Assembly (NCBI RefSeq): GCF_900176365.1
Contig: NZ_FWXY01000003.1
Span: 186,001-250,000 of the forward strand
From: Desulfocicer vacuolatum DSM 3385
Lineage (GTDB): Bacteria > Desulfobacterota > Desulfobacteria > Desulfobacterales > Desulfobacteraceae
Length of the DNA stretch: 64,000 nt
Reading direction: 5' to 3'
A model generated the notes under the pieces. It saw only the letters and a program-made list of their open reading frames with translations, did no database searches and was not told the DNA's origin. Within the stretch, counting starts at the first letter, position 1, and the number at the start of each line of letters is the position of its first letter. Made by a program: the position numbers and the translations under genes. Shown here piece after piece: positions 1 to 8,378 of the stretch.

Positions 1-647
1 AATCCAGGGAGCCTTCCCGTCCACCTGAGAAATCAAGAAAAAAGAAATTTAAAAAAAAGGAAGTCACCACCCCACCCCGGAAAAAAGAAAAGACAGAACC
101 TGTTGATGACAGGGATGAGGGCTTTCCCCCCAAATACGTGGACGAAATTGCAGTGGATGTCCCGGAAGAAGCCATGGAGCTGGGACGGCAGACCCTCCAA
201 AAAATGGTGGATCTTATTACATCCGATGCCACAGTGGTTGCCCAAAGTGATGAAGACCGCCTGCTTTTAAAAGTGGAAGGGGGCAACTCCGGTGTACTCA
301 TCGGTCGAAGGGGACAAACCCTGGAAGCCATGCAGTTCCTCACCGATAAAATTATCAATCGTTACAGCGAGTCCCGGGTACGGCTAAAGGTGGACATTGA
401 AGGCTACATGGAGACCCGGAAAGACAACTTAAGAGCCCTGGCCCACAAAATGGCTGACAAGGCCCAGAAAACCGGAAAACCGGCCACCATCAACCAGATG
501 ACAGCCCAGGATCGTCGCATTGTTCACCTGGCGTTAAAGGATGATGCCCGGGTGAGGACCCAGAGCATGGGAGACGGCTATTACAGAAGACTTGTGATTT
601 TCCCCAAAAAAAGAGCATATAAAAAAAGAAGGAACACCCAAAAGTAG
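1..647 (+). CDS. jag: Jag/KhpB-family RNA-binding protein (5' partial)
   Basis: Cut by the left edge: the frame is open back to the first bases through a Lys/Pro-rich linker, so the real start lies outside. The GTG at 138 is only an internal candidate. After the linker come a KH domain with the GxxG loop IGRRG (about nt 300-315) and an R3H domain with the R-x3-H motif in RRIVHLAL (about nt 513-536), ending in a basic tail. This order is that of Jag (SpoIIIJ-associated, KhpB), a cytosolic RNA-binding protein usually encoded beside the membrane insertase yidC. mnmE follows after 4 bp, matching the widespread order rnpA-yidC-jag-mnmE. Only the N-terminal Jag domain is missing from view. Confidence 0.92.
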   Translation, partial: SREPSRPPEKSRKKKFKKKEVTTPPRKKEKTEPVDDRDEGFPPKYVDEIAVDVPEEAMELGRQTLQKMVDLITSDATVVAQSDEDRLLLKVEGGNSGVLIGRRGQTLEAMQFLTDKIINRYSESRVRLKVDIEGYMETRKDNLRALAHKMADKAQKTGKPATINQMTAQDRRIVHLALKDDARVRTQSMGDGYYRRLVIFPKKRAYKKRRNTQK

Positions 648-651
648 TTCC

Positions 652-2031
652 ATGATCCACGACACCATTGCCGCCATTGCCACCCCCCCCGGTATGGGGG
701 GGATCGGCATCATTCGTATTTCCGGTGATCAGGCCCTGCCTGTGATATCCGGACTGTTTGGAAACACCCTTAAGGGCCCCATGGATTGCCTCAATCTGGA
801 ATCCCACAGGGTTGTCCATGGATATATTTTCCATCCCCGGGAGCACATCGTTCTGGATGAGGTTCTCTTGGTTCCCATGCTGGCACCGCGATCCTACACC
901 CGGGAAAATGTGGTGGAAATCCATGCCCATGCCGGTCCCATGGTCATGCGGGCCATTCTGGAAAGCATCATTTTCCTGGGGGTTCGACTGGCAGAACCCG
1001 GAGAGTTCACCAAGCGGGCATTTTTAAATAACCGCATTGATCTCACCCAGGCTGAAGCCATTTCTGACATCATTTCTGCCAGATCAACGGCTTCAATGAA
1101 GATGGCAGCAGTCCAGGCCACGGGAAAACTGAAAGAAAATATTACCCATGCCAGGGAAATACTCATTTCTCTGTTAACCCTAATTGAAGCGGCCATTGAT
1201 TTTCCCGATGAAGGGGATGAGTTGATCCAGGAAAAACAAGTTCTGGAACACATTGACAGGGTCATTGCCATCTGCAGGCAGGGCATCAACACCTATGAAG
1301 AGGCTCATTTTTTAAGGGATGGAATCAAACTTGCCATCTGCGGTTCCCCCAATGTGGGCAAATCCAGTCTCATGAACTGCCTTCTGGAGTCTGAAAGATC
1401 CATTGTCACAGCCATACCCGGCACCACCCGGGATCTCATTGAAGAGGGGATCAACATTGACGGTGTACCCTTTGTGATCTCCGACACCGCCGGAATGCAT
1501 GAAACCAAAGATCCGGTGGAACAGATCGGCATCCAAAAAGCAAAGGAATCCATCACCCGGGCCGACATGATCCTTTTCATGAAACCCGCCGGGGAAACAA
1601 TTTCTGCACAGGAAATTGATGCTGTTGTCCCCAGCCATGAAAAGGTGATCATTGTGTTTAACAAAATGGACCTCATGCCGGAAGGCTTCACCCCCACTAT
1701 CCCGGCTGATATTCAAAAAATTCCCCATGCGCTGATATCTGCACGCAGGGGCCGGGGGATTCAGAACCTTAAAAAACAGATTCTGTCACTGTCTGCTGCG
1801 GACAAAACAGATCCCACCGGTGTGGTCCCCAACCTGAGACATAAGATGGCCCTGGAAAAAACAAAAAACGCCCTTTCCTGTGCCAGGCAGAATCTGATAC
1901 ATCACAGGGAAGAGGAAACCCTTGCCATAGACATTCGAATGGCAGCAGAGGCACTGGGGGAAATCACAGGAGATACCGCAGACATTGACATCCTTGACAA
2001 AATTTTCAGTCAGTTCTGCATTGGAAAATAA
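652..2031 (+). CDS. mnmE: tRNA modification GTPase MnmE
   Basis: 459 residues, the usual length. With MnmG it forms 5-carboxymethylaminomethyl (or aminomethyl) uridine at the wobble position of certain tRNAs, using a tetrahydrofolate-bound one-carbon unit. The N-terminal folate-binding domain begins with the typical TIAAIATPPG stretch. A G domain is inserted in the helical domain: P-loop GSPNVGKSS at about residue 231, then DTAG near 277, then NKMD. The C-terminal CIGK carries the conserved catalytic cysteine, so the protein is complete. The ATG lies 4 bp after the jag stop, indicating co-transcription. Confidence 0.97.
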   Translation: MIHDTIAAIATPPGMGGIGIIRISGDQALPVISGLFGNTLKGPMDCLNLESHRVVHGYIFHPREHIVLDEVLLVPMLAPRSYTRENVVEIHAHAGPMVMRAILESIIFLGVRLAEPGEFTKRAFLNNRIDLTQAEAISDIISARSTASMKMAAVQATGKLKENITHAREILISLLTLIEAAIDFPDEGDELIQEKQVLEHIDRVIAICRQGINTYEEAHFLRDGIKLAICGSPNVGKSSLMNCLLESERSIVTAIPGTTRDLIEEGINIDGVPFVISDTAGMHETKDPVEQIGIQKAKESITRADMILFMKPAGETISAQEIDAVVPSHEKVIIVFNKMDLMPEGFTPTIPADIQKIPHALISARRGRGIQNLKKQILSLSAADKTDPTGVVPNLRHKMALEKTKNALSCARQNLIHHREEETLAIDIRMAAEALGEITGDTADIDILDKIFSQFCIGK

Positions 2032-2111
2032 GCATACAAAAAAATTTAAAACAGCTTTCAGGGGGGCAGCACATAAACCCCTCCCCGGCACATAATAAGG
2101 ATTAAACGTCC

Positions 2112-2762
2112 ATGGATTTTAAAGAACATTTTGCAAAATACGAGGCATTGGTCTCCATCATTGACGGCATTTTTGAAAAGGTAAAATCAGAATATCCCAA
2201 GGAGGTTTCCTGCAAGGAGAAATGCTGTGACTGCTGCTATGCCATATTTGATATTCCCATCATTGAGGCTGTTTATCTCAACCACAAATTCAGGGAAAAA
2301 TTTTCCGGCACAGAAAAAAGCCGCATCATTGACAAGGCCGCCACAATTGACCGGGCACTGTTTAAAATGAAACGGGAAGCCCATAAGGCTGTCAAGGCAG
2401 GAAAAGAAGAACTGGAAATCGTGGCCACCATGTCCCAGGAACGCATTCGATGTCCACTCCTGGGGGAAGACAATCTTTGCATTCTATATGAATCACGGCC
2501 CATCACCTGTAGAATTTACGGTATTCCCACGGCCACAGCCGGAAAAAGTCACATCTGCGGTCAAACCGGGTTTGAGCAGGGGGGAAAATATCCCACATTG
2601 AACATGGATACCCTCTACTCCCAGCTCCAGCTCATTTCAGCGGAGATGACCGCAGCCATAAAGGCAACCAATGTCAAAGCCTGTGAGATGCTCATCCCGG
2701 TTTCCATGGCTTTGATCACCGATTTCAACGAAACCTTTTTTGGAGTGGAAGATAATGGATAA
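2112..2762 (+). CDS. YkgJ-family cysteine-cluster protein
   Basis: 216 residues. The N-terminal cysteine cluster CKEKCCDCC (residues 34-42) and a second group in RCPLLGEDNLC...PITCR are the signature of the YkgJ (zinc- or iron-chelating, CxxCxxCC) family, whose biochemical role is poorly known. The start at 2112 follows an AAGGAT ribosome site. The following reading frame starts inside its last codons (8-bp overlap), so the two are probably translated together. Two more YkgJ-type proteins lie in this window (31068-31469 and 62879-63562) and share only the cysteine pattern. The family call is firm, the function is not. Confidence 0.8.
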   Translation: MDFKEHFAKYEALVSIIDGIFEKVKSEYPKEVSCKEKCCDCCYAIFDIPIIEAVYLNHKFREKFSGTEKSRIIDKAATIDRALFKMKREAHKAVKAGKEELEIVATMSQERIRCPLLGEDNLCILYESRPITCRIYGIPTATAGKSHICGQTGFEQGGKYPTLNMDTLYSQLQLISAEMTAAIKATNVKACEMLIPVSMALITDFNETFFGVEDNG

Positions 2763-3111
2763 TTTTACCCCGGAAGAAATTGAAGCCAAAAAGAAAGCCA
2801 TTTTTGATGCCATGGGAAAAAGGGGTCAAAAACAGATCCTAAACAAAATCGGATATGAGAACTGGGATCCCATTCAAACCCCCAAGGACCCCATTGATAT
2901 CAGAATGGATGGTACCAAACGCACCTCCCAGATGCTCATCAGTGAATTTCTCCAGCAGTCCAGCCATGACGATTATTCCAACTCCTTTGCCCAGGGCGCC
3001 TTTGAGATGTGTCTGGGGATCATCAATGATGATGAAAAAATAAGAGGAATGTTTGAATTTTCCCAATGGTACAGTGCGCTGTTGAAAAAAGAGGGAAAAA
3101 CACTTAAATAG
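2755..3111 (+). CDS. Conserved-type hypothetical protein, 118 aa
   Basis: I do not recognise the family. The best start is ATG 2755, which has GGAG about 9 nt upstream and overlaps the YkgJ gene by 8 bp; a TTG at 2740 is less likely. The protein is soluble, charged, rich in helix-forming residues, and without a signal peptide, membrane segment or cysteine pair. Coding is supported by the tight coupling to the upstream gene and codon use like its neighbours. It probably works with the YkgJ protein, but this rests on overlap alone. Confidence 0.65.
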   Translation: MDNFTPEEIEAKKKAIFDAMGKRGQKQILNKIGYENWDPIQTPKDPIDIRMDGTKRTSQMLISEFLQQSSHDDYSNSFAQGAFEMCLGIINDDEKIRGMFEFSQWYSALLKKEGKTLK

Positions 3112-3152
3112 GATCTCGCCATTTTTTAATCACTCCGGGAAAAGAGGCTCTT

Positions 3153-3965
3153 TTGTCCCCCCTTCTTGAATATATCCACACCACCGTCACAGAGGCTGAA
3201 ACCCGGCTCACCCCCCAGGCCCTGATTAAACAAACCACAAGGGACAGGGGGGTATCAACCCGGCAGGCCAGATCTGCCATCCGTACCCTCCTGGACAACG
3301 GCACCCTGAGCTATACCTATGTATTTGGTGCCACCTGCATTGAACCGTCCTTTGCAAAACCGGTTGAAATAACAAAGCATTTTACACTATTTCCTCCGGG
3401 CGTCACCCCGGATGAAAAAAAAAATAACATCCACATTTGCATTCAGCCGGGGATATCCTTTGGATCAGGCCGTCATCCCACCACGCGATTGTGCCTCCGG
3501 GCCATGGGGCACGCCCTCATTGATACCCCGTTGCTGCAATCCTGTGAAACACCGCACCATGCCGTGGACGTGGGGACCGGGTCCGGGGTTCTTGCCATTG
3601 CCGCAGTCAAGGCAGGCATCTCCCACTGCTTTGCCCTGGACAATGACCCTGTTGCCGCTGCCGAAGCTGAAAAAAATGTATCACTGAACCATCTGAGCCA
3701 TGGCATAACCGTTTCCTGTGAGGAACTTAAGGCATCTGCCACCCCACTTGCCATGGTTTGTGCCAATCTGCGCTACCCCACCTTGAAATCAATGGCAGAC
3801 CTCTTCCGGCGCATCACCCTGGACAATGCCGTGCTGATTCTGTCCGGCATCAGACCGGAAGAACTGCCACCCCTGGTGGCGCTGTATGGCTCCAGGGGAT
3901 TTACAACCACATGGCAGGCCCAGGAAAAAAACTGGTCCGGGGCGGTCATGGTAAAAACAGGTTAA
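3153..3965 (+). CDS. PrmA-like class I SAM methyltransferase with N-terminal winged-helix-like region
   Basis: 270 residues. The central and C-terminal parts resemble ribosomal protein L11 methyltransferase PrmA: the PrmA-type box IQPGISFGSGRHPTT (about 98-111), the SAM loop VDVGTGSGVLA (138-148), an acidic ALDND strand end, and ANLRYPT where PrmA has its ANI motif. The first ~65 residues look like a small winged-helix fold (LLEYI... LTPQALI... ARSAIRTLLDNGTLSY) in place of the usual PrmA N-terminal substrate domain, so L11 may not be the substrate. The start is TTG 3153 with AGAGG just upstream; no better start is seen. It converges on the ABC permease gene, 13 bp away. Confidence 0.72.
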   Translation: MSPLLEYIHTTVTEAETRLTPQALIKQTTRDRGVSTRQARSAIRTLLDNGTLSYTYVFGATCIEPSFAKPVEITKHFTLFPPGVTPDEKKNNIHICIQPGISFGSGRHPTTRLCLRAMGHALIDTPLLQSCETPHHAVDVGTGSGVLAIAAVKAGISHCFALDNDPVAAAEAEKNVSLNHLSHGITVSCEELKASATPLAMVCANLRYPTLKSMADLFRRITLDNAVLILSGIRPEELPPLVALYGSRGFTTTWQAQEKNWSGAVMVKTG

Positions 3966-3978
3966 CGGCCTTTGCCTA

Positions 3979-4899
3979 TCAGCGTTCACCTCTTTTATAG
4001 GGTTCCCCCAACTGGGCCGGTGCACTGAGTTTTCTCTGGTCCCCCAGGCCAATGATAATCAAAATCAAGAGCGTGGCCCCATAGGGGAGCATGGCCAGAA
4101 AATTGGGAGAAATACCAAGGGGCTGCAGCAGATACTGGAGTACAAAAATCCCACCAAACAAAAAAGCGCCGCCAATGGCCTTGCCCGGATTCCACAGGGC
4201 AAAGATGGTCAACGCAATGACAATCCACCCCCTGCCTGCGGTCATGCCTTCAATCCACGATTTGCTGTAAGAGGTGGACAGGTGTGCCCCGGCCATGGCG
4301 GAAAAGCCCCCTCCGATCATTACACAGGCATATCGAATCAGGGTCACATTCACTCCCTGGGTTTCTGCGGCCCGAGGATGTTCCCCGGTGGAGCGCACCT
4401 TGATCCCCAAGCGGGTTCGTTCAAGGAAAAACCATGCCACCAGGGCCAAAAGAACCGCCATGTAAAAAAAGGGAGTCTGTCTGAAAAAAACAGCCCCCAC
4501 AACGGGAATATCACACAGCCAGGGAATGGCCACATCATTCATTTTTTCGGCAAGGGGTCTGCCCACATAGGGTTTGCCCAGCATGCCGGAAAGCCCAAGC
4601 CCGATCATGGTCAATGCAAGTCCGGAAACCACCTGATTGGCCTGGAGGGTCACCGAGGCAAAGGCATGAATAAGGGAGATCACCATCCCGGCACCAATGG
4701 CAGCCATGAGCCCAAACCAGGGATTACCCGTGGTGTAGGTCACAATAAAGGCCACCACTGCTCCCAGGGACATCACCCCTTCCACCCCCAGATTTAATAT
4801 CCCCGACCGTTCGCAGATTACCTCCCCCACTGTTCCCAGAAGTAAAGGGGTTCCAGCCACCATGGTACGCTGAAGCACTGAAATCATTACATCATCCAT
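3979..4899 (-). CDS. BMP/nucleoside-type ABC transporter permease (NupQ/YufQ-like)
   Basis: 306 residues, almost all hydrophobic, of the BPD_transp_2 permease family. Recognisable stretches are GTVGEVICERSGILNLGVEG near residue 22 and GGGFSAMAGAHL, typical of the second permease of BMP-type (nucleoside or purine-like) importers. The ATG at 4899 has AGGAAT about 11 nt upstream. It is the last gene of the importer set 9533-3979 but is separated from the other permease by 363 bp filled with repeat elements, which may change its relative expression. The substrate is inferred from family only. Confidence 0.88.
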   Translation of the reverse strand: MDDVMISVLQRTMVAGTPLLLGTVGEVICERSGILNLGVEGVMSLGAVVAFIVTYTTGNPWFGLMAAIGAGMVISLIHAFASVTLQANQVVSGLALTMIGLGLSGMLGKPYVGRPLAEKMNDVAIPWLCDIPVVGAVFFRQTPFFYMAVLLALVAWFFLERTRLGIKVRSTGEHPRAAETQGVNVTLIRYACVMIGGGFSAMAGAHLSTSYSKSWIEGMTAGRGWIVIALTIFALWNPGKAIGGAFLFGGIFVLQYLLQPLGISPNFLAMLPYGATLLILIIIGLGDQRKLSAPAQLGEPYKRGER

Positions 4900-4927
4900 A
4901 TGGATTCCTATCTTTTTTTATATTAAT

Positions 4928-5250
4928 TACTCCGAAAATCAGGAGCGGAGCAAAATAAGGTCTGCCCATGGCAATTATATACAATGCAACCTACAAGGCA
5001 ACCTCAGCAGAGCCGCCCCCCGACGGGCAATAGGAACCGGACAATTGAGCTGTCTACAGTTCCGGTCCGGGCCCATTGTCCGTCGGGGGGCGGCGGTATA
5101 ATACCATTTGACTCCGCGTCTACGACCCTATATTTGTTGTGTCCCACAGGGCACGCCTGTTGTATGAAACACGTCGCAGATCAGGGCGTATTTCAAGCTT
5201 TGTTGTGGGCAAAGCCGGATCACCATGCGGTCTGCTCAGCAAATATGCAG
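4928..5250 (-). repeat. Composite intergenic repeat: two-hairpin elements plus long palindrome
   Basis: The 363-bp gap 4900-5262 is essentially all repeat. 4928-4984 is a deleted copy of the two-hairpin element (ends AAGGTCTGCCCATGGCAATTATATA). 5012-5094 is a GC-rich palindrome with 20-nt arms (5012-5031 and 5075-5094) matching at 19 positions, with a CCGGAC/GTCCGG inner pairing. 5140-5250 holds further two-hairpin units, including TTGTTGTG joints and a GAAACAC/GTATTTC stem. On the minus strand the order matches 62474-62830 closely. The element separates two permease genes of one transporter. Confidence 0.8.
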
Positions 5251-5262
5251 TGTTTGTTCCGG

Positions 5263-6351
5263 TTATGATTCAACCGATGCCCTGCGCTGAATCGTGACTT
5301 TGTTTTTCATGAAAAAATCCCCCATGATTAAAAAAACCAACAGGGTACCGTTGACAATCTGCACTGTGGCGGCAGGAAGGCCCAAAGACATCTGAATGGC
5401 ATCCCCCCCCACCAGAATACCTGCAAAAAACAGCCCCGACACAATGGCATAAAAGGGATTGAGTTTGGCAAGCCAAGCCACAATAATGGCGGTGAATCCA
5501 TACCCGGAAGAGATGGATGCGGGATATCCAAGGTAGTGGTGGATGCCTGCCACCTCCCCCACCCCGGCAAAACCGGCAAGGCCGCCGCTGATGAGCATGA
5601 TCAGCATGCTGGTCTTAAAAAAATTAATGCCGGCATAACGCCCTGCTTCGGGATTTTCGCCAATGACCCGAACCTCATAACCAAAGCGGCTTCTATAAAC
5701 CACAATGGTGAGGATCACAACGGAAATCAAAGCCAGCACCAGGGTGGCATAATGAATCCTTGAGCCTGAAATCACCCCCAGTATGGCATTATCGGGTAAA
5801 TTATCCGTACCGGGAAATCCAAACCGGGTTTTTCCCTTCCAGGGCCCCACAATGAGAAGTGTAAGAAACTCAGCACAAATGTAATTAATCATCAATGTGG
5901 AGATCACCTCATTGATGGCAAATTTTATTTTCAAAAACGCCGGTACCAGACCACACAACGCCCCCCCCAGGAATCCTGCGGCAAACATCAACGGCACAAT
6001 TACAACGGAGGGTAAAGTATCCCCCCAGGCAAGCCCCACCCAGCCTCCGAGAATGGCCCCCATGAGCAGCTGACCTTCGGCCCCGATATTCCAGAATTTG
6101 GCCCTGAACGCCAGGGTCAGCCCCCCACCGATGAGCACCAGTGGGATGGCCTTGGTAACGGTCTCTTTAAACCCGTACATGGAGCCAAAGGAGCCCATGA
6201 AAATCTTTGAAATGGCAAAAAAAGGATTTACCCCGCACACCAGGAATATGAGACCAACGGCCCCAAGGGCCGCTAAAAGGGAAAGCACATTGGTGACAAG
6301 GGATTGAATGGGTGTGATGCGATCCCGATCACTTATTTTTATTGTAAGCAT
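5263..6351 (-). CDS. BMP/nucleoside-type ABC transporter permease (NupP/YufP-like)
   Basis: 362 residues from the ATG at 6351 (MLTIKISDRDRITPIQSL), which gives the usual family length. Upstream in-frame ATGs at 6396 and 6420 would add 15 or 23 residues with no better ribosome site. It is a polytopic BPD_transp_2 permease with GLTLAFRAKFWNIGAEGQLL near residue 80, the typical NIGAEGQ motif of this subfamily, and a conserved GINFFKTSM cytoplasmic loop. It pairs with the permease at 3979-4899 to form the membrane channel of the importer. A small hairpin (6414-6455) overlaps the upstream start region. Confidence 0.88.
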   Translation of the reverse strand: MLTIKISDRDRITPIQSLVTNVLSLLAALGAVGLIFLVCGVNPFFAISKIFMGSFGSMYGFKETVTKAIPLVLIGGGLTLAFRAKFWNIGAEGQLLMGAILGGWVGLAWGDTLPSVVIVPLMFAAGFLGGALCGLVPAFLKIKFAINEVISTLMINYICAEFLTLLIVGPWKGKTRFGFPGTDNLPDNAILGVISGSRIHYATLVLALISVVILTIVVYRSRFGYEVRVIGENPEAGRYAGINFFKTSMLIMLISGGLAGFAGVGEVAGIHHYLGYPASISSGYGFTAIIVAWLAKLNPFYAIVSGLFFAGILVGGDAIQMSLGLPAATVQIVNGTLLVFLIMGDFFMKNKVTIQRRASVES

Positions 6352-6413
6352 ATTTTTTATCCAGGACCTTTTTATGAAATCATTATACTTGCTCATGCGT
6401 AGGAAGTTTTCAT

Positions 6414-6455
6414 ACCACATGGGATATTTTCAATTTCAAAAAAATATATTATGTG
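6414..6455. repeat. Hairpin with a second copy at 19993-20037
   Basis: Nested inverted repeat ACCACAT-ggg-ATATTTT ... AAAATAT-att-ATGTG. The same layout, with the inner stem changed on both sides to ATGTGTT/AACACAT, occurs at 19993-20037. It lies just upstream of the likely permease start at 6351, where on the minus strand it would fall in the untranslated leader. Confidence 0.5.
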
Positions 6456-6619
6456 ACACAAAACAGAATAACTTAGGGAGTCCGCAGTTTTTTAATTGAC
6501 CGTTTATCCGAAATTTTATCCATAAAACATATCAATTTGGTATGGTTAAAAGATAAATCAATAAAATCTGAGTCCCCTATGACAGAAGAAAGCGTTGCAT
6601 GACGCCATTGAAAGGACAT

Positions 6620-8137
6620 TTAAAATCTTAAGGAACCCGCCATCATCAAACCGATGTCCGCGGCCCGTTTATCATCTGCCGAATCCAGAATTCCGGTGAA
6701 CTCCCCCTGGAACATCACGGCAATGCGGTCACACAGTTCAAAAATTTCTTCCAGATCCTCTGAGAACAGCAGCACTGCGCCGCCTTCTTTACGTCGTTTG
6801 AGCAGCTGCTCCCTTAAATATTCCGTGGCTCCCACATCAAGGCCATAGGTGGGGTGGGAGGCCACCAGAAGGGCAGGGGCTTCACTGATTTCCCGCCCCA
6901 GTATCAACTTTTGAATATTGCCACCGGAAAGATTTTTAATTTCCACATCAATGGACGGAGTGGCCACCCGGTAATCCTCCACCAGAGTACTGGTGTGATT
7001 TTTAATGCGCCCATACTCCAGAAACATTTTCCGGGAAAATTTCTTTAAGTGGTGCTGTTTTAAAATAGCATTGTCATAGAGATACAGCCCCGGGGCAATG
7101 CCAAATTTTATGCGCTCCTCGGGCACATGACTCACCCCGCTGTCATAGATACGCCGGGGGGACATATTGGTAATATTTACTCCCTGGGAAAAAACCCTTC
7201 CCGATGACACCCGTCGTATGCCGGTGATGGCTTCGGCCAGTTCCCGTTGTCCATTTCCGGCCACACCTGCCACACCGAAAATTTCACTGGCATGGATATC
7301 AAAGGAAACATCCTTCACACTGGGAAGCCCCTTATCCCCCAGGACATTAAGCGTTTCAACACTGAGCACCTTTTTTCCCCGGGGAATTTTTTCCCGGTGT
7401 ACATTAAAAAGCACATCCCTGCCAATCATCATGCGGGCCAAAGATTGTTTATTCATTCCTTCAGTGTCGGCATTACCCACAATTTTTCCCTTCTGAAGCA
7501 CTGTGACCCGATCACACACATCCATGATTTCATCCAGTTTATGGCTGATGAGAATCACCATGTGTCCCTGGGCCTTCATGTCCTTTAAGATGCGAAACAG
7601 CTCCTCAATTTCCTGGGGGGTCAACACCGAGGTGGGCTCATCCAATATCAACAGATCCGCCCCGTTTAAAAGGGCTTTAATGATCTCCACCCGCTGCTGT
7701 TCACCGGCGGAAAGCTGCCACACTTTTTTGGCAGGATCAATGCTGAAGTTAAACTTTTTTGAAAAGGCCACCACCTGCTCCCGGATACGTATCTTGGGAA
7801 AGAAAAAAGGGGTGTGCTTGTATCCCAAAGCAATGTTTTCAATGACAGAATGGTTTTGCACCAGCATGAAGTGCTGATGCACCATGCCGATCCCATGGGC
7901 AATGGATTCCGTGGGAGAAGTGATCTTCACCGGTTTTTTGTTGATTAAAATTTCCCCGCCATCGGGCTGGTACAATCCATAAAGGATATTCATCAACGTG
8001 GTTTTACCGGCACCGTTTTCCCCCAGAAGCCCCAGTATTTCACCGGATTTAACCTGAAGGTCAATTCCCCGGTTTGCGAAAACCCCTTGAAATGATTTAG
8101 AGATACCCTTCATTTCAAGTGTGTCAATTTTTTTCAT
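6620..8137 (-). CDS. BMP/nucleoside-type ABC transporter ATP-binding protein (double cassette)
   Basis: 505 residues with two fused ABC cassettes, as in NupO/YufO and RbsA. The first has Walker A GENGAGKTT (39-47), signature LSAGEQQ and Walker B LLILDEPTS, and should hydrolyse ATP. The second has a degenerate P-loop (GVAGNGQRE), an intact LSGGNIQK signature and VASHPT where the catalytic glutamate would be, so it is probably non-hydrolytic, which is usual in this family. It lies between the binding-protein gene and the first permease. A structured intercistronic segment (8154-8235) precedes its ATG on the minus strand. Confidence 0.93.
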   Translation of the reverse strand: MKKIDTLEMKGISKSFQGVFANRGIDLQVKSGEILGLLGENGAGKTTLMNILYGLYQPDGGEILINKKPVKITSPTESIAHGIGMVHQHFMLVQNHSVIENIALGYKHTPFFFPKIRIREQVVAFSKKFNFSIDPAKKVWQLSAGEQQRVEIIKALLNGADLLILDEPTSVLTPQEIEELFRILKDMKAQGHMVILISHKLDEIMDVCDRVTVLQKGKIVGNADTEGMNKQSLARMMIGRDVLFNVHREKIPRGKKVLSVETLNVLGDKGLPSVKDVSFDIHASEIFGVAGVAGNGQRELAEAITGIRRVSSGRVFSQGVNITNMSPRRIYDSGVSHVPEERIKFGIAPGLYLYDNAILKQHHLKKFSRKMFLEYGRIKNHTSTLVEDYRVATPSIDVEIKNLSGGNIQKLILGREISEAPALLVASHPTYGLDVGATEYLREQLLKRRKEGGAVLLFSEDLEEIFELCDRIAVMFQGEFTGILDSADDKRAADIGLMMAGSLRF

Positions 8138-8153
8138 ACGACTCCTACAAAAC

Positions 8154-8235
8154 AGGACCGAATGACCTGATCAGGGATGATTAAAGGCAAATTATAACGC
8201 CCATTGCCTTCATCCGGCACATGTCATCCGGTCCT
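8154..8235 (-). promoter_or_regulatory. Intercistronic multi-stem RNA structure
   Basis: Three nested complementary pairs lie between the binding-protein and ATPase genes: AGGACCG-AATGAC (8154-8166) with GTCATCCGGTCCT (8223-8235), GGATGA (8175-8180) with TCATCC (8210-8215), and AAGGCAA (8184-8190) with TTGCCTT (8204-8210). In minus-strand mRNA this folds into one long branched hairpin about 17 nt before the ATPase start. Such structures commonly adjust the ratio of binding protein to transporter by stabilising or punctuating mRNA; a riboswitch role is possible but nothing shows it. Confidence 0.5.
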
Positions 8236-8276
8236 TTTTTGTGTTACGCCTGATTCCGTATTTTCAGCACCTTACA

Positions 8277-8335
8277 CATTCCATGGGGATCAAATAATTA
8301 AGATCGGATTCACATTCAAACATCCCCCATGGAAT
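8277..8335. other. Inverted repeat after the binding-protein gene
   Basis: CATTCCATGGGGAT (8277-8290) pairs with ATCCCCCATGGAAT (8322-8335), with one bulged base and a ~31-nt AT-rich loop. It sits 44 bp past the stop codon of the binding-protein gene on the minus strand. There is no T tract after it in that direction, so it is more likely an mRNA-stabilising or attenuating hairpin than a simple terminator. Confidence 0.4.
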
Positions 8336-8378
8336 CTGACTTATGGTGTAAAACTGCCGAACCAAGCCCGAATATTTA

